Positions 12,061 through 24,179 of a stretch of DNA of 64,000 nucleotides are shown piece by piece. Numbering within the stretch: position 1 is the first letter of the stretch; each line of letters begins with the position of its first letter. The translations under genes were made by a program, and so were the position numbers. Source of the stretch: Nageia nagi (taxonomy: Eukaryota; Pinophyta). Where the stretch lies: contig JBITNC010000002.1 of assembly GCA_050084985.1 (NCBI GenBank), positions 28,644,001-28,708,000 of the forward strand, read 5' to 3'. The notes beneath the pieces were generated by a model. The model made no database searches. It was not told where the DNA came from and saw only the letters and a list, made by a program, of their open reading frames with translations.

Positions 12061-14284
12061 CATCCACGTTTTATCTTGTTGAATTATCTATGGGATTAAT
12101 TGCTTAAATTTACTATATCATCTACTATATGTTTTATTGCCACCAACAAAAGGGAGGATGCGTTATCAAGATTCACTATGTCCTAGTAAAACCATCCAAG
12201 ATAGGCAAACATGCTCTGCCAATTACCTTTGTTTTGCAAATAACAAACATTTTGCTTTGGTTCCCCATGTTCAACATACATCTTGCATACTGTCCAAAGC
12301 AAAAAAAATGTAATTAATACCTCTCCACAGTAGAGAGTGCACACTTGGACACCCCCTCTGGATAGATCTTTGATGGCCTTTCTTGACCTTCCTTATTGTA
12401 CATCATTCTCTTCTTAGGGTTTGATTTCCTTTGCTTGGATGTACTTTTGCTTACGCTATATTCTATTTGTTTTTTCTCTTTTTAGGTTTGGGCCTGCTAG
12501 GGGTCTCACCAACTCGAATCACATGATTGTATTTACTAGTCCCATTGACTACTTTTGGCCATCTGTGGACATTAATATATCTTTCTTTCTTCCTAAAAGA
12601 TTATGCATTTCCATGCTCTCACTTGTCCTTTTAAACCTTTGGGCAAGAATGGGTTTCCAACCAAATCATAACAGGTTTGATCATTCTGTATTTTCCAGAA
12701 TTCATTACCCTTTCATATAATAGCATCTCCCAGGTTTTTAGCAAGGGCACCAATGCAAGATTTCATCAAGTTTTGTATCCTTTTTATTTTGGAATTTGGC
12801 TTTAAGTCTCTCCTTTGACCATAGTCCAAAAAAGGTAAACTGTAGACACTTGAAATTGAAATTGTATTTTCACCGTCTGAAATTACTTTATTCAAGTAAT
12901 TTATTTCATTTATATAAAAATGCCAATTTGAACCCACTTTGGATAATTCTAGGCTAACTTAAGTGATGGATCAATGTTATCTCATATGCACATAGTTCTA
13001 GATGGATCAACCTAGGTGAATCCAAAATCTAATTCGTCAAGCCTATATAGAAAGCACTCTCAGAGTCTAAAGTGCTTAAAGACCAGAAAATAAAGCAATA
13101 CCCAAAAGAATGAAGCAATTGCCATCAATCATCTCCCAGTATCACAACAAGATCATTAATCATTGAAGAAGCCTATGACACGTATCCCGAAGCAAGTGCA
13201 GTCTAAAACAGGTGATAGCACCAAAAAACCCAGCATTCTAGCATCCTGTCCCAAAAGACCCAGCGTTCTGGCCAGCCATTCCAGAACACCCAAGTGCCAA
13301 TGCTCTAGCATGCTATATTCCTAAGGCTCTGCAACCCCATAGTTAATCCAGATTGCTCTAGAAGGTTTGCAAACCTATTCTAGCATCATATCAAGCAGAA
13401 TCATCCTCAAATGATCTTCAGAATTATTATTTAATAGTCATCTTCAGAATAATCATTTTAGAATCATCCTCAGAATCAAAATCTTCCAAATTTGTCATAC
13501 GGCTGCATCTAGGATTCACCCTCAGAGATAACAACTTGTCCGCCAATAAGTGTTCAATCCTTCAACCTCTAGGTAAGTCTTCTGTATATTTTCAATTCTA
13601 CATATTGCTATAAGTCTCTTTTGCATGCCATAAGCGAAATAAATGTGCACATTTTAATGCATTGTCTTTTTGTTTTTGTGTCTACACAGGCCAGTTTCAA
13701 GTAGCACAACATACAAATCCCTCATCTCTTGATCAAGGAACTCAAAACACAAGCAAAAAAAAGTAAAATGCTGAAAAACATCAATTTGGAAAAAGATTAA
13801 GGAGGATTCTATAATAGACTTATGCTCAAGGTGTTCGTTCTTGTCCCCCAATCTCACAAATAGAGTACCTATTTTGAGTACCGAACATATGTACTTTTGA
13901 TTATAAACATAATTAAGATTTTCCCTTGTTGTGAGACAATCGTCTCTGTAAATACTTGCAGATGTTTTAATTCTTTTAGACACTTACAATTTTACAAGTT
14001 TGCAATATATATATAATGAATTCTCAGACTGCAAATGGTTTGCTTACGTAACTCAATATTGGAGCTTATATTAAGGAACATCCCAAACACTAGGGTACAA
14101 TAAGATCCGGCAACTTTGTGAAAAATGTGGAGTAGCTATAATTTCCAGTAAAGTAAAATGCTTAAAGGAATAAAAAACAGTTTTTGCACAACTATATAAG
14201 CAGGTACTCCTTAATCAATATTGAAATCATTTACCAACTCAAATTAGACAGCATATGAAGGGACAAATAAATAGAAACACTTGC
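12060..14284. other. Remainder of the large kinase intron
   Basis: No host exon is visible. Near 12240-12290 a short stretch could be more of the hAT transposase but is too weak to claim. At 13220-13300 and 13390-13480 there are short imperfect repeats (CCCAGC-ATTCT and ATCTTCAGAAT-type units). The intron begins at 14284 (minus strand) with GCAAGT. Confidence 0.4.
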
Positions 14285-15481
14285 CTGTATAGGATTGAGA
14301 AGAACATTTAAACGCATTCTCAAAGAAATTCCATGCTGAGCTCCACTCTTCGCATTAATGAAAACTAGCAGTGGTCTGGCATTGTTAGGCAAATTTACCA
14401 ATTCATACCTTTGTCTAATACCAAGCACCTGAGAAGAAGTGCAATTACGACCTGCAACTGTGGAATTCAATCTTTGTAGCTTGTTTCCAATTTCTCCATC
14501 ATTTACACTATTTTTGTGTGGTTCCTCACCATCATTAAAACCATTGCACCTTTCATCCAATTCTGTTAACCTGTTGTTGATTGGCTGTGAATCTCCCGTG
14601 CTACCCATGCAAACATCCACGATACTATTACTATTGCTGCTGCTCTCAGGGGAAGATTCTGATGCACGTTTGCTTTTCCTTCTCCTTTTCTCGATAGTCC
14701 CTCTCACAGAAGATGCTATTTCATTTGCACCATGTGTAAATGAGCTCAGAAATCCAGTGCCCACAGTCTTGTTTTGCAAATCTTTCACACAAAGTGGGGA
14801 TAAAATAAGTCTTTTATAAGGACCCAAATCACAGTTTTCATCTGATTCAATGGCCATGTTTGCATGGCACTCAATGTGCAGCAAGCGCTGACACCACAAG
14901 CAACGCCACATTGGAGAAGTCCCAAGAAAAGAACCATTACAAGTTGCTTCACAATAAAAGCAACATGCAGTTTCCTCTGGAATATCCTCTATTTCTGTCC
15001 AACTTTCTATCCAGTGATGTAGCAGTCGTTGCGAGTCTGCCATGGCTACACATTTGCAATCATTAGATGCATCCTTTGAACATTCTACATGTGCTGCTAC
15101 ACCACACACAATACAACGGTGTATGGAACAGTTGGAAGCCACCATTGCCCCTAGAGGTTGCTGTGGTTGAAGAGGCTCCAGACAAACACAACAAGTAGAA
15201 TTTTTACCAGAAAACCCAGACTCCCAATTCCATGTATGAGGTGCAGAAGGGACAGACGACTTGTACTTAGATTTTCGTTTTTCCTTTGCTGCTGCTTTCA
15301 TCCAATGAAGAGAAACCTTCCTTTCCCACTCTACAATTGCATATAGAAGGGCTATAACTCCAAGGAACATTGTGGTAAACCATGCTGAGATGATTACACG
15401 TGAATCTTCAAACCTTGTGAAAGGATATAAATGCCATAGCTTTGACAGCAAAAAGTCCCAAATTCGTTTGTAGTTCTCCAT
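14285..15481 (-). CDS. DGK: Diacylglycerol kinase, first coding exon: membrane anchor and two C1 domains
   Basis: 399 codons from the chosen ATG at 15481 ([10 protein letters not shown]). A hydrophobic segment at about residues 29-50 ([19 protein letters not shown]) is the expected N-terminal membrane anchor. Two Cys/His-rich C1-type domains follow, roughly at 85-145 (CCVCLEPL…[15 protein letters not shown]) and 150-225 (CCFYCEATC…[13 protein letters not shown]). These bind diacylglycerol or membranes in this family. A Ser-rich basic linker covers about 270-345. The catalytic domain begins at [12 protein letters not shown] and the exon ends NPIQ. With the downstream exons the protein is about 693 residues plus a tail, close to Arabidopsis DGK1/DGK2 (cluster I). 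A second in-frame ATG at 15511 would add ten residues. The frame stays open above it, but without an ATG. Confidence 0.93.
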
Positions 15482-15660
15482 TCTTGAAGGATTTCTACTT
15501 GCACTAATCATAGCAAAGCTATTCCTATCGTCTTTGAGAAAAGAAAAATTACAAACAAAATTTGGCTTCTTCTTTGATAGTACAAAGCCTGAATGGAAAG
15601 GTTTCTTATAACCATTGCTTGTTGCAGAGACATACCTTGACAAAGTTATCCCATGAAGTT
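15482..15660 (-). other. Probable 5' UTR with a short intron
   Basis: Above the start codon, the minus strand shows a good donor AAG|GTATGT with the exon edge at 15636. A T-rich acceptor TTTTCTCAAAG has its exon edge at 15531, which defines a possible 104-bp intron. This would place the ATGs at 15511 and 15481 near the start of the following exon. Based on splice consensus only. Confidence 0.35.
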
Positions 15661-18600
15661 GGAGAGAAATGGTTGAATTGTCAATAAAAATGAGGAAATT
15701 TCTTCATGCTCAACTCTTTTCCATATACATTGCTACAACCCAAACACTGAGAAATGCAATATCCATTCTGTAGACTGATAACATTCATCATTTTGCCAAA
15801 CAAACACCAGTAAATTCTTTCAAACCTTATAAATATTGATAGCTTTCACAAATTATATCATATATTATGGAGTAATCTGGCCAGTATTAACTCGCAATTT
15901 TGATAGGAAAACCAATAGCCGATAGGTAATTGTTACTGTCAACAAGATTGATCAAGTCAACAGCATATCTGTCAAGACAAAAAACATATTGATAAAGACA
16001 TTGACATTTAATCAATTGGAGAAAAATTCAAGAACAATGCTTTGATCAGTGCATTAATCAAACTTTCAAATAAATTATTAGAGTGTACAATTGGTCCATT
16101 CAAATACTTGACTGAAAATGGTTGACGCATCCTCTTCCTATTTCTAAATCTAAAGAGAGCAAGTTGAGATTTTAAAAACAGAGTTCAATCCAAAATGAAT
16201 AATGTAGATGCCTTGTAGACCCAAAAAAAAAAAAATGCATACACAGTTTAAGCTATGCTGCTTGCCATTGACTGCCTTCAACTGTAGAGTTGTCTAAAAT
16301 CATATTCCTAAGTTTGTGAACATCATTAAGGGGTCCTATGTCAGGAATTGAGTAAATTGTTCATCCTATTGTGTTTAATCAAAGGCTTCGATGTTACTTT
16401 GCTCAGTAACAGCATTTCCAATCAAACATGCGACTATGTTAAATTTTCTAATATATATAACCAATCTAATATAGTATAAAGGAAACTTAAATCTTCACAA
16501 GTTCATCAAGCAAAGAAATGATCACTCCCGAAAAAATCCAATGCCTTCCAATAAAGGAAAAATCTTACAATATCATGAAATTACCAGAATATATCCATTT
16601 TTCAAGCTGCAAACACATAATTACTTTACTGTTGGTTGTCCGAAAGAACTCTGACCAAAAAATGATTATTTATACATAGCTATGTTCAAAAAATATGACA
16701 AATAACAACAAGGGCATCATGTTGTCATGACAAACCCCTCTGCATGTTAAAAACTATTGTTTATATATGATATTTTTATTAATATTATATTTCGAAATGT
16801 GATTAAGTTACATTTGTGAAGTCACTTATCAACTTTAAATATGTAAAACATATATCATACTATATTGGAAAAATTAATGTTTTTCAAGTCTTTGCCATCC
16901 ATATTGGAATGTTTTCTATTTTGGTCCTTCTTATTGCAAATGCAAGAAAAATGAATTATATTACCAATTTGCTTCTATTCAACTGGTAAGTGTTTTTACA
17001 CCAATAGAACTTGGTTGACTGATTCAATTATTAGAGCCACCAAGATTCAAATCCCACCAGCAGCTTACAGAGATGATATTGGTGCCTTGTGATGAAATCA
17101 TGGATGATGTTCAAGTGTAATGAAATGTAGTGATGATTGTGAATTGTACGAGTCAGATGGGCACCTAAATACTATACAACCAATAAAAACTAATAAGTTT
17201 TCTCCTTGAATATAAATTTCATCATAATTCAATTAAGTGCATCTATAATGAAAAAGGATTTTGTTCTTTCCATCAAATTTCAAATAAATGCATTTACAAA
17301 ATAGACAAATTTTATTTCGATATACAATATACAACCTAAATAAATTACACTATAGTACCTAAGTTAAAAAAGTCCGAAATTTTGCACATACTAATTTAGG
17401 AAGAATGCAGAACATTGGTGGGAGATGAAGTGCCAAGAAAAAAGGTAATTCGGTAGTAGGGGCCTGAAATTGAAGTCCACCCTCTCTGATGTTCAGTTGT
17501 GATTTGATGCTTATTTATATGGGCTGAGGGAGCCGGAAAAATGTTTTGCAAAAAAAATAGTGCAAATGCATCTGTAAAAGGAAGAAACAACAACGTGAGC
17601 GCTATTTCCTTACTTGTACACTCAAAATTCCACACTAGAACTGAAAATTCACTGCATAAAAGCTCTAGGAAAACTATCATGCAAAAAAATGCCAGTTGAC
17701 AGCAAATTCTATTGAATTTTATAACACAGGCATGATAATCAGTTGATTAAGTATGCAAAATAGACGCGTACGTTTCAAAATACTACAATTTGTTTGACAT
17801 ATGTTAAAGAAAATTATCCTTTTTTGTTGCAGAGACTATAAATATGTGGTTGCAGAGTGAGCGAAATTTGTGCTTAAAATGTTCCTGTATAGAATATAAC
17901 AGAGACAAATAAAGATCATTGTAATCAATTTTGGCCTCACCAATCTTAAATTTTACCTAGTGCATCCATAAGCATGTAAAAATAATAGAATTTAGTTTGA
18001 AGACCCTATCATGGCAAAACAACCGAATGCAGAATAAAAAATCCATCTTAATCATGGAAAACCTAAATATGCCCATGTAGTGGAATCGTTTTAAAATGTG
18101 AATAAACCATAAATTTTGGTCGCAGAGCAAAACGTACATCAGAAGTGCCCAATTTAGCAGTAGCAATGGCAGTATTTTCTATGAAAGATCCATGTTCATA
18201 TGAAAATGGCCATATATGAAAATAGAGATCATAATTTTTTATGAAAACTTAAAAATTATCTCAAAATGACATGGTAATAGATTAGAAAGGCTTCCAAGCG
18301 AAAACGGTCAATTGACATCAAAATTCTCCATGTTTGATCCAGAAACATCTAAAAAAGTAAAAATTCAGTAAAAACGAAGTCAAGTTTGCATCGAAATCCT
18401 CCACGTGTCGAGCAAAAAAAGCTCACAGAGACCAAATTTAGCAAAAACAGCCAAATTTACATCAAAATAATCCACTCCCTACGCAAAACATACTAATCGA
18501 TTTTCCAACCGCTACTTGAGCAGATGCGCAAGTATTAAACGAAATGCTAAAATGTTAGGACAAACTAATCTATTTTTCAAGCAAAAACAAAGAAATTCAA

Positions 18601-18860
18601 CAATTCAATCTAAAACGCTAGATTTTACACCAAAAACGCTCAATTTCCCGGTAATCACATCAGGAAACGCCCCAATTTTACGCAAAACGCTAAAGTTTTC
18701 ACCAAAATGCGTTAAATTCAGGCCAGGCGTTGAAATTTAAATCAAAATACTGCAGTTTTCAAGCCAAACATGACCAAACCCAAAAAACACCGCTAAAATT
18801 TACATCGAAATGCTCCATTCTTCGAGCAGAATTCAAATAATTCTTCCATATTCAGACATT
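15661..18860. other. AT-rich region upstream of the kinase, possibly a 5' UTR intron
   Basis: No gene, RNA or mobile element was recognised. From about 18290 to 18830 the plus strand is A-rich with a loose recurrence of short phrases such as AAATTTACATC-AAAAT and AAAACGCT, so the minus strand is T-rich as in many plant introns. A CACGTG lies at 18402-18407. The region would be intronic if transcription starts near 19000 as suggested by the base composition there. Confidence 0.35.
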
Positions 18861-19178
18861 CTACCTTCTTAATTCAACAATTCCACACCCCAATGCTGAA
18901 AAAGAAAAGGCCGATTCCTCTCTTGAAACGTGCTCTTCTCTTCACATTCGCATTTTTCGTCTCTTCGCAGTTCTCTGGAATGGCGTAACGTCAAAGGACG
19001 CGATCGAAGCCATGGAAACTGAATCTGAAAATTTATGGCAAATCTGAGTCGTCCATCACCGTGTGACGGAATCCCGAGACTTTGTTAGCAGCTTTAAATG
19101 CCTTCATTCGGACTCTGGATGCCTGGCTGTGTGACCGGGGGCCAAGGTGGGGAAAGCCCTGGTGCTTACGTGGCAGGC
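18861..19178 (-). promoter_or_regulatory. Candidate first exon and core promoter of the diacylglycerol kinase
   Basis: This stretch is clearly richer in G+C and CpG than its surroundings, which is typical of a plant transcription start region. On the minus strand, a pyrimidine/purine-mixed leader runs to AAG|GTAGAA near 18872, a possible 5' UTR donor. TTTAAA near 19094 could serve as a TATA-like element. No alternative gene lies nearby. The assignment is inferred from composition and position. Confidence 0.35.
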
Positions 19179-19302
19179 GGGTGACACGTGGAATAAAATT
19201 TCATTTGTCGGTGAAGAACATGAGGAGATCACATTCCCAAGGGTGACACGTGGAATAAAATTTCATTTGTCGGTGAAGAACATGAGGAGATCACATTCCC
19301 AA
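19179..19302. repeat. Perfect 62-bp tandem duplication carrying a G-box
   Basis: Two adjacent copies, 19179-19240 and 19241-19302, are identical over 62 bp. Each starts GGGTGACACGTGG and ends ACATTCCCAA. Each contains CACGTG (19185-19190 and 19247-19252) in the context ACACGTGG, the core recognised by plant bZIP/bHLH factors and part of ABA-response elements. The position just upstream of the candidate kinase promoter makes a regulatory role plausible but unproven. Confidence 0.95.
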
Positions 19303-19321
19303 ATCCATTCGTCTAGTTGGC

Positions 19322-19752
19322 GCTGACGTGGCAGTGAAGTTTTAAAGCGGCGTGGAACACTCCGTTTCCACATCTCCATCAAAACATACGACCTATTAGA
19401 CTTGAATCAATTTTTTAATGCCACGTGAGTTCCTTTTCTAATAATAAATTTAGATATTCGATTTAAATGTTTTTCTTTTAGATTTTGTATGTTATGTCTC
19501 TTTACTGAATTTGAAACACTCAAATTTAAATGTTTTTCTTTTAGATTTTGTATATTATGTTTCAAATTCAGTCAAGAGACATAATATACAAAATCTAAAA
19601 GAAAAACATTTAAATCAAATATCAACATTTACTATTAGGAAAAAAGGTAAAGTGGCATTAAAAATTTGATTCAACTTTAATAGGTCATGATTTGATAGAG
19701 ATGTGGAAATTGAGTGTTTCATGTCATTTTTAAACTTCACTGCCACGTCAGC
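19322..19752. mobile_element. Foldback (MITE-like) element with long terminal inverted repeats
   Basis: The left end GCTGACGTGGCAGTGAAG is matched by its reverse complement CTTCACTGCCACGTCAGC at the right end. The pairing continues inward with mismatches: GTGGAACACT at the left with AGTGTTTC at the right, and TTTAATGCCAC with GTGGCATTAAA. The centre is itself palindromic around 19560 (…CAAAATCTAAAAGAAAAACA against its complement). A partial direct duplication of the TTTAAATGTTTTTCTTTTAG segment occurs inside the left arm. There is no coding capacity. Target duplications are unclear because the right flank is a TA run. Confidence 0.8.
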
Positions 19753-20314
19753 ATATATATATATATAGTTTACTAATTTTTCAAGTATATCTTATTTTTT
19801 ATAGATGAGATACATCTATTTAGAATTCGTGAATGAAATTTTCTATGTTAAAGTAACATGAAAGCATCAATGGGAAATGGTAAATACATAGCTTCAAGTC
19901 TAGGGGAATCTCTTTTCCCTTGTCGAAACCTTCTTTCAAAGTAGTGCTTCAAAATGGCCAACCTCAACCTCAACCCTAAGGTGTAAGTCATCCATCTCAA
20001 TTCAGTCCCTAACATTGGAATCATCTAAACCCCTGTACTCAACCCTCGAAATGTCTCAAAGTAGCAATGGAAATACTAACTCTCGAGCTTAGCCTAAAAT
20101 CCTTTAGGGCAGGTATCTCAAACCTAGAATTTGCAGCACTTATCTACATGTTCATGGGCTATAGGATGACAAGAAGTGTATATATATAATTCTACAATTT
20201 TTTGGGAAGACCCCCTTAAGTATATTCAATATATTTGAAGCATTCTTTTGTAGTTGTGGAGATTCCAGAGTTTTTCAGATGAAAATAAGCTAAGTATAAA
20301 GAGATCAGAAAAAA

Positions 20315-20900
20315 GATGACATCATGCAGAGTAACAGAGTTTCATTTTTGTCTTATCATCGGACCTGGGAGATGATGATGTCATCAAAGAGGTTTATGGT
20401 GTGCAAAGGTCTTATTTTGGTTATTTCTTTTGAACCCAAGGAGGGATGACATCATGTGGAGTAACAGAGTTTCATTTTTGTCTTATCATTGGACTTAAGA
20501 GATGATGATGTCATCAGAGAGTTTTGTCATGTGCAGAGATCTTATTTTGGTTCTTCCTTCCAAGTTAGAGGAAAGATGACATCACTCGAAGAATTTGAAA
20601 TTCTAGAGTTTGCTTGACCCAACAGCCTTAGGGAGAAGTAGAGTAAAAATAGCTAAGTAAAAGACATTTCTCGATGTGACATCACTCGAAATGCGAAAGT
20701 TCCACTTTTTATCTTATAATCGAACTCGAATAGAGATGATGACATCAAGAAGATCTGTAGCTCCTGGAGAAGATGGAATAGAGAAGAAATGAACTAAGTC
20801 GAAGATGACCCCAGAGGAAACATCATAAAGTGCGAAGGTCTTATTTTGTTCTTACCATTAGGCTCGGGATAAGTGACATCATCAAGGAGCATTCGTAATT
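20315..20900. repeat. 130-bp repeats with TGACATCA-type palindromes
   Basis: GATGACATCA-headed units start at 20315, 20445 and 20575, exactly 130 bp apart. The first two full units are highly similar (shared ACAGAGTTTCATTTTTGTCT and GGTCTTATTTTGGTT). Degenerate units continue near 20673 and 20801. Each unit pairs GATGACATCA with a downstream GATGATGATGTCATC, which are inverted to each other. This is probably part of the LTR or leader of the gypsy-like remnant that follows. Confidence 0.8.
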
Positions 20901-21239
20901 TTGGTTTGGTTCTACACAAAGCCCAGATAGAAGGATTAAGAAAAAAAGGCTTGGTATATAAACTAACATCTTTGGGATGGTTGTAAAGCTATAAAAGAGA
21001 AGCATATATAAAAGTGAAGGCCCAGAAAGGCTCATAATATTCCAAAACCATAAGGGTAGCACTCGAAAACTTTTGAAATAGCTTTTTACTTCCATAGAAG
21101 TAAGAATAGTTACAAGGAACCCTATTAGAGCTATAAACTGTTACAGAGGATTTCGAAAAAGACATAGGTGGTCAAAAAGATTCATAATACATAACTGCTG
21201 ATTAAGAAGACTTCAGAAAAGAAGGTTAGGCTCTTTGAG

Positions 21240-21975
21240 GCATTTTTATGTAACTTTTCAATCTTTTTAGTTACATTATAGTTACTTTGCTTTTTGTATA
21301 AGTAGAGGTAGTAATAAGGCAAAGGGGTTGGAATCCCTAGTATTGCCCCTTGTATTTGTTTTTGAAGAGCTTTTATTTTTTTAACAATATGATACTGTAT
21401 TGACCTTTCTTTCCCAACAATTGTTGCAATTATTCTTAATCTAGTTAAGTTATGGCAATTGATGAATGTTTCCTGAATAATAATAGCAATGTGTTGGAAT
21501 AAATGTCTATTACATGGTAAAATACATGCTGAGAAATAATTAAGAGAGTGAAGGTTTGCTCCGTGGTTGCTATACTAGATTCTTGCCAAGGTTTCAAACA
21601 CTGTGAAAGCCCATGCTGAATTAGTGATCCACCTCTTTGCTTCATTCCTTGTTACTCTATCTCTTTATTTTATTACTCGCATTTTTACCCTTTTTATTCC
21701 TTTATGTTTACTTGTTCTTTATAGTTTATGCTTAATGTATAAGGAACTGATCTTCTTTAGAGATCAAATTATCATAAATAATCTATTCATAGTATACTAT
21801 TGTTGAGATTGTAGCAAGTGAAGATATTACACAATCTTAATCAACAGTATATATTTTTTGGCATGCCCGATGGGACACAAAAATTTATTGATGACACTGC
21901 TAGAAGTAGAAGTGGTGGTATGTATACAACTAAATCTTTTATAGTCATCATTTCATTGTTATAACCTGTAGATTT
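21240..21975 (+). other. Possible leader of a Ty3/gypsy-like element
   Basis: AT-rich sequence ends in a leader-like phrase TTTTTTGGCATGCCCGATGG at about 21856-21875, a short distance before the gag-like frame. Similar phrases precede gag in several plant Ty3/gypsy elements. LTR boundaries and a clean primer-binding site were not found. Confidence 0.35.
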
Positions 21976-22760
21976 GTGTTCTTGTTAGCATGTATGTGGA
22001 CAAGATCTAAATCTAAGGTAGCAAAAGAAGTTCCAAAGTTTAAAGAACTTAGTATTCTAAATAAAAAGACCTTAATCAAGTCTAAACCTTTGAGCAGTAT
22101 CAATACTTCAATAACTTTATATAAACCAGTACCTTTTTATCTTCCAAACATGGCTAATGCAGCTCTAAATATCTACCTTGCATGGGACAATGGGGTACCC
22201 ATAGCCTTAGTTGCTTTACATGATATCTTAGCTAATGTTTAAAAAACTTTACCAAAGTTTGATGCAACAAAGGAAAAAATTGCTTATGAGCATTATTTTG
22301 ATGTAGCTGGTTTGGCTAAGATTCATGATATTCAGCATGAAGATGTTATGGTGAGAGTGCTAGTGTAGTCATTTAAGGGCAAGGTCCTTGATTGGTATCA
22401 AGGCCTTGCTAGTGGATCTATTACTTTATGGGCTCAGTTGGTAGAGCCCTTTATTTTAGAATTCAATGAAGTAGGAGATCCTTTCTCCTTGTTAGCTTAA
22501 TTCACTTCTATCAAGAGATATGAACAAGAGAACATTTCAAACTTCAACATTAGGTTTCAGACATCTTGAATGAGAATTTTGGTGTCAATTAGGCCTCAGC
22601 AATCTCAAGCATTAATGTATTACCTAAGGGCTTTCCCTCCAAATTTTTCATTATAAATTTAGAATTTTGGTGTTAATACATTTTTAAAAGTTTATAGGCA
22701 AACAACATTTTCTAAAGCTTATCTCATCTCTGTAGGAAAACTACCAAGCCAAATGCCTAT
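21976..22760 (+). pseudogene. gag: Broken Ty3/gypsy-like gag
   Basis: An 88-codon frame (21976-22242) is followed in the same frame, through stops, by recognisable retrotransposon gag sequence. This includes KFDATKEKIAYEHYF, SFKGKVLDWYQGLASGSITL, WAQLVEPFILEF and YEQENISNFNIRFQT. The W…L…GSI…W…L…F spacing is typical of the retrotransposon gag domain. At least three in-frame stops lie between 22240 and 22570. The frame is cut at 22761 by the LTR of copia element B1, so protease and polymerase are absent here. Confidence 0.7.
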
Positions 22761-22963
22761 TGTTGTAATGTATAATGCATTATTGTAAAGGTTATGTAAT
22801 ATTATTCTATGTAAGTTCATTATAATTTGATACCTTAAGTATTTAAATGAATATGATAATGTAACTTGTCCTACACTCCATGTCATGAGCATGCCCCTTG
22901 GGTAAAAGGATGTGCATGTCATGCTTTTGTACATTGGATAAAAAGGTGATCCAAAGAGGGATT
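22761..22963 (+). mobile_element. Copia element B1, first part of its 5' LTR
   Basis: Begins TGTTGTAATGTATAATGC and aligns with the start of the LTR at 35690-36189. It is interrupted after 203 bp by element A1; the rest of the LTR continues at 32289. The five bases before it are CCTAT; the matching duplication, if present, lies outside the window. Confidence 0.85.
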
Positions 22964-23452
22964 TGTTAGAATTTGTAATGAAATATTGTGAATATCTAAA
23001 CTCCTTGCAAATTCAATTAATCACTTAAAGGATATTTAGATACCTTAAGGGATTAATTGAATTTTTTATTATGTAAACTTTAACCTTACCAAGTGGTTAG
23101 TTGGTAGGTTAAAATTAGGTAATACATTTATTGTAACCCTAACCTTACCCTTGGGTTAAAGGGAGGTTAGGGAGGTGCTCTCATGCTATAAATAGAGGGC
23201 CTCTCCTCTTGTAACACAATTAAGTTTTTGGAGTAAGATTACTCTACTAGTTTGTGTAGGAGAGAAAGGAATTGTTGTAAGAGGGTGCATAGTTTGAGAA
23301 TTGAGATCTAGTTGTGGATGTACTCCCAAGGAGGGAGGAACCACATTATATTGGTGTTATCATGTGTGAATGATGTTATTAGCTTGTAGATGTTGAATGA
23401 ATATGTTTCCTAGTCTTGGACCTTGAGGATTAGTGTAGTTCTAATTCTTTCA
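22964..23452 (+). repeat. A1 5' LTR
   Basis: Starts TGTTAGAATTTG and ends CTTTCA. A TATA box (TATAAATA) lies at 23187-23194, after a GGTTAGGGAGGTGCTCTC stretch. The R/U5 region includes CTCCCAAGGAGGGAGGAACC, itself partly palindromic. Same length as the type A LTRs at 40233, 49883 and 56388. Confidence 0.95.
23187..23194 (+). promoter_or_regulatory. TATA box of the A1 5' LTR
   Basis: TATAAATA within GCTATAAATAGAGGG, placed mid-LTR as expected for the U3 promoter. The same sequence occurs in the other type A LTRs, and the type B LTR has CTATAAATAGAAGG (32300-32307). Confidence 0.7.
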
Positions 23453-23454
23453 AT

Positions 23455-23466
23455 TGGTATCAGAGC
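23455..23466 (+). other. A1 primer-binding site (initiator Met tRNA)
   Basis: TGGTATCAGAGC begins two bases after the LTR end. It complements the 3' end of plant initiator methionine tRNA, as is usual for Ty1/copia. Confidence 0.93.
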
Positions 23467-24179
23467 TTGGTGTGGAAGCTCTTCTTCAACATCTTGAAGG
23501 CCTTTATTTCTCAACCTACACTCTATTGTTGGGGTAAAATCAAGAGAAGGTATAATTTTTTTTATTATTGTGATACTAACATAATTCTTTGAAGATGTGT
23601 TAGTATGCTTAAAATGATGCAATTGATTACTAACCCTCCTTTTTTAAGTTGCAATCTTTTATTGATTAGCTTATGGTTATTTTATAAAAATTGGGGTTAG
23701 TATGTATATATATATATATAAATTGCATTTCTTTGTGTTTCAAATAAGTTCTTCTCTTTGGGAAATAAAAAAAAATTGGTGTATTTTTTACATATTATAG
23801 AGTGTTCTTTTCTAAACTACTACTTTAGTTCCTCTTTAGTCCTAAAATAATATGTTATAGTTAAACTTGATTTATTTTTTGGAAATACTCAAATTTTTAC
23901 ACAAATTTAGTGTAAAAATTTGAGAGAAGTAATTACATTTTACTTATTTCTACAAAAATCACCATTTATTCTCAAAAATATTTGCAAATGATTTATTTGA
24001 AACCAAAGACCTTTTAGATAAATCTATTTTTTTAGATATTTTGTTTAAAAAAAAAAGCGGGGGCAGAATATTTTTTTGCAAAGTTTAATAAACATTTTTA
24101 ATAATGTGGAGGAACATAAAATGCCTCATCGAAATGCAGACTTATGGACTGCAATGATCGAATGATATCCGCTGTGCCA

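Noticed and set aside
14439-14819. Plus-strand frame opposite the kinase first exon
   Set aside because: It is the antisense shadow of the Ser-rich linker in a well-supported exon.
15481-15643. Longer N-terminus for the kinase starting at 15643
   Set aside because: The codon at 15643 is TTG. The extension overlaps a good GTATGT donor and T-rich acceptor, and is not needed to reach the family length.
20841-21095. 84-codon minus-strand frame
   Set aside because: Lies in the repeat and leader zone of the gypsy-like remnant, is hydrophobic by composition only, and has no family resemblance.
23455-23466. tRNA gene at TGGTATCAGAGC sites
   Set aside because: Only the 12-nt complement to the tRNA 3' end is present, next to LTR ends; these are primer-binding sites.
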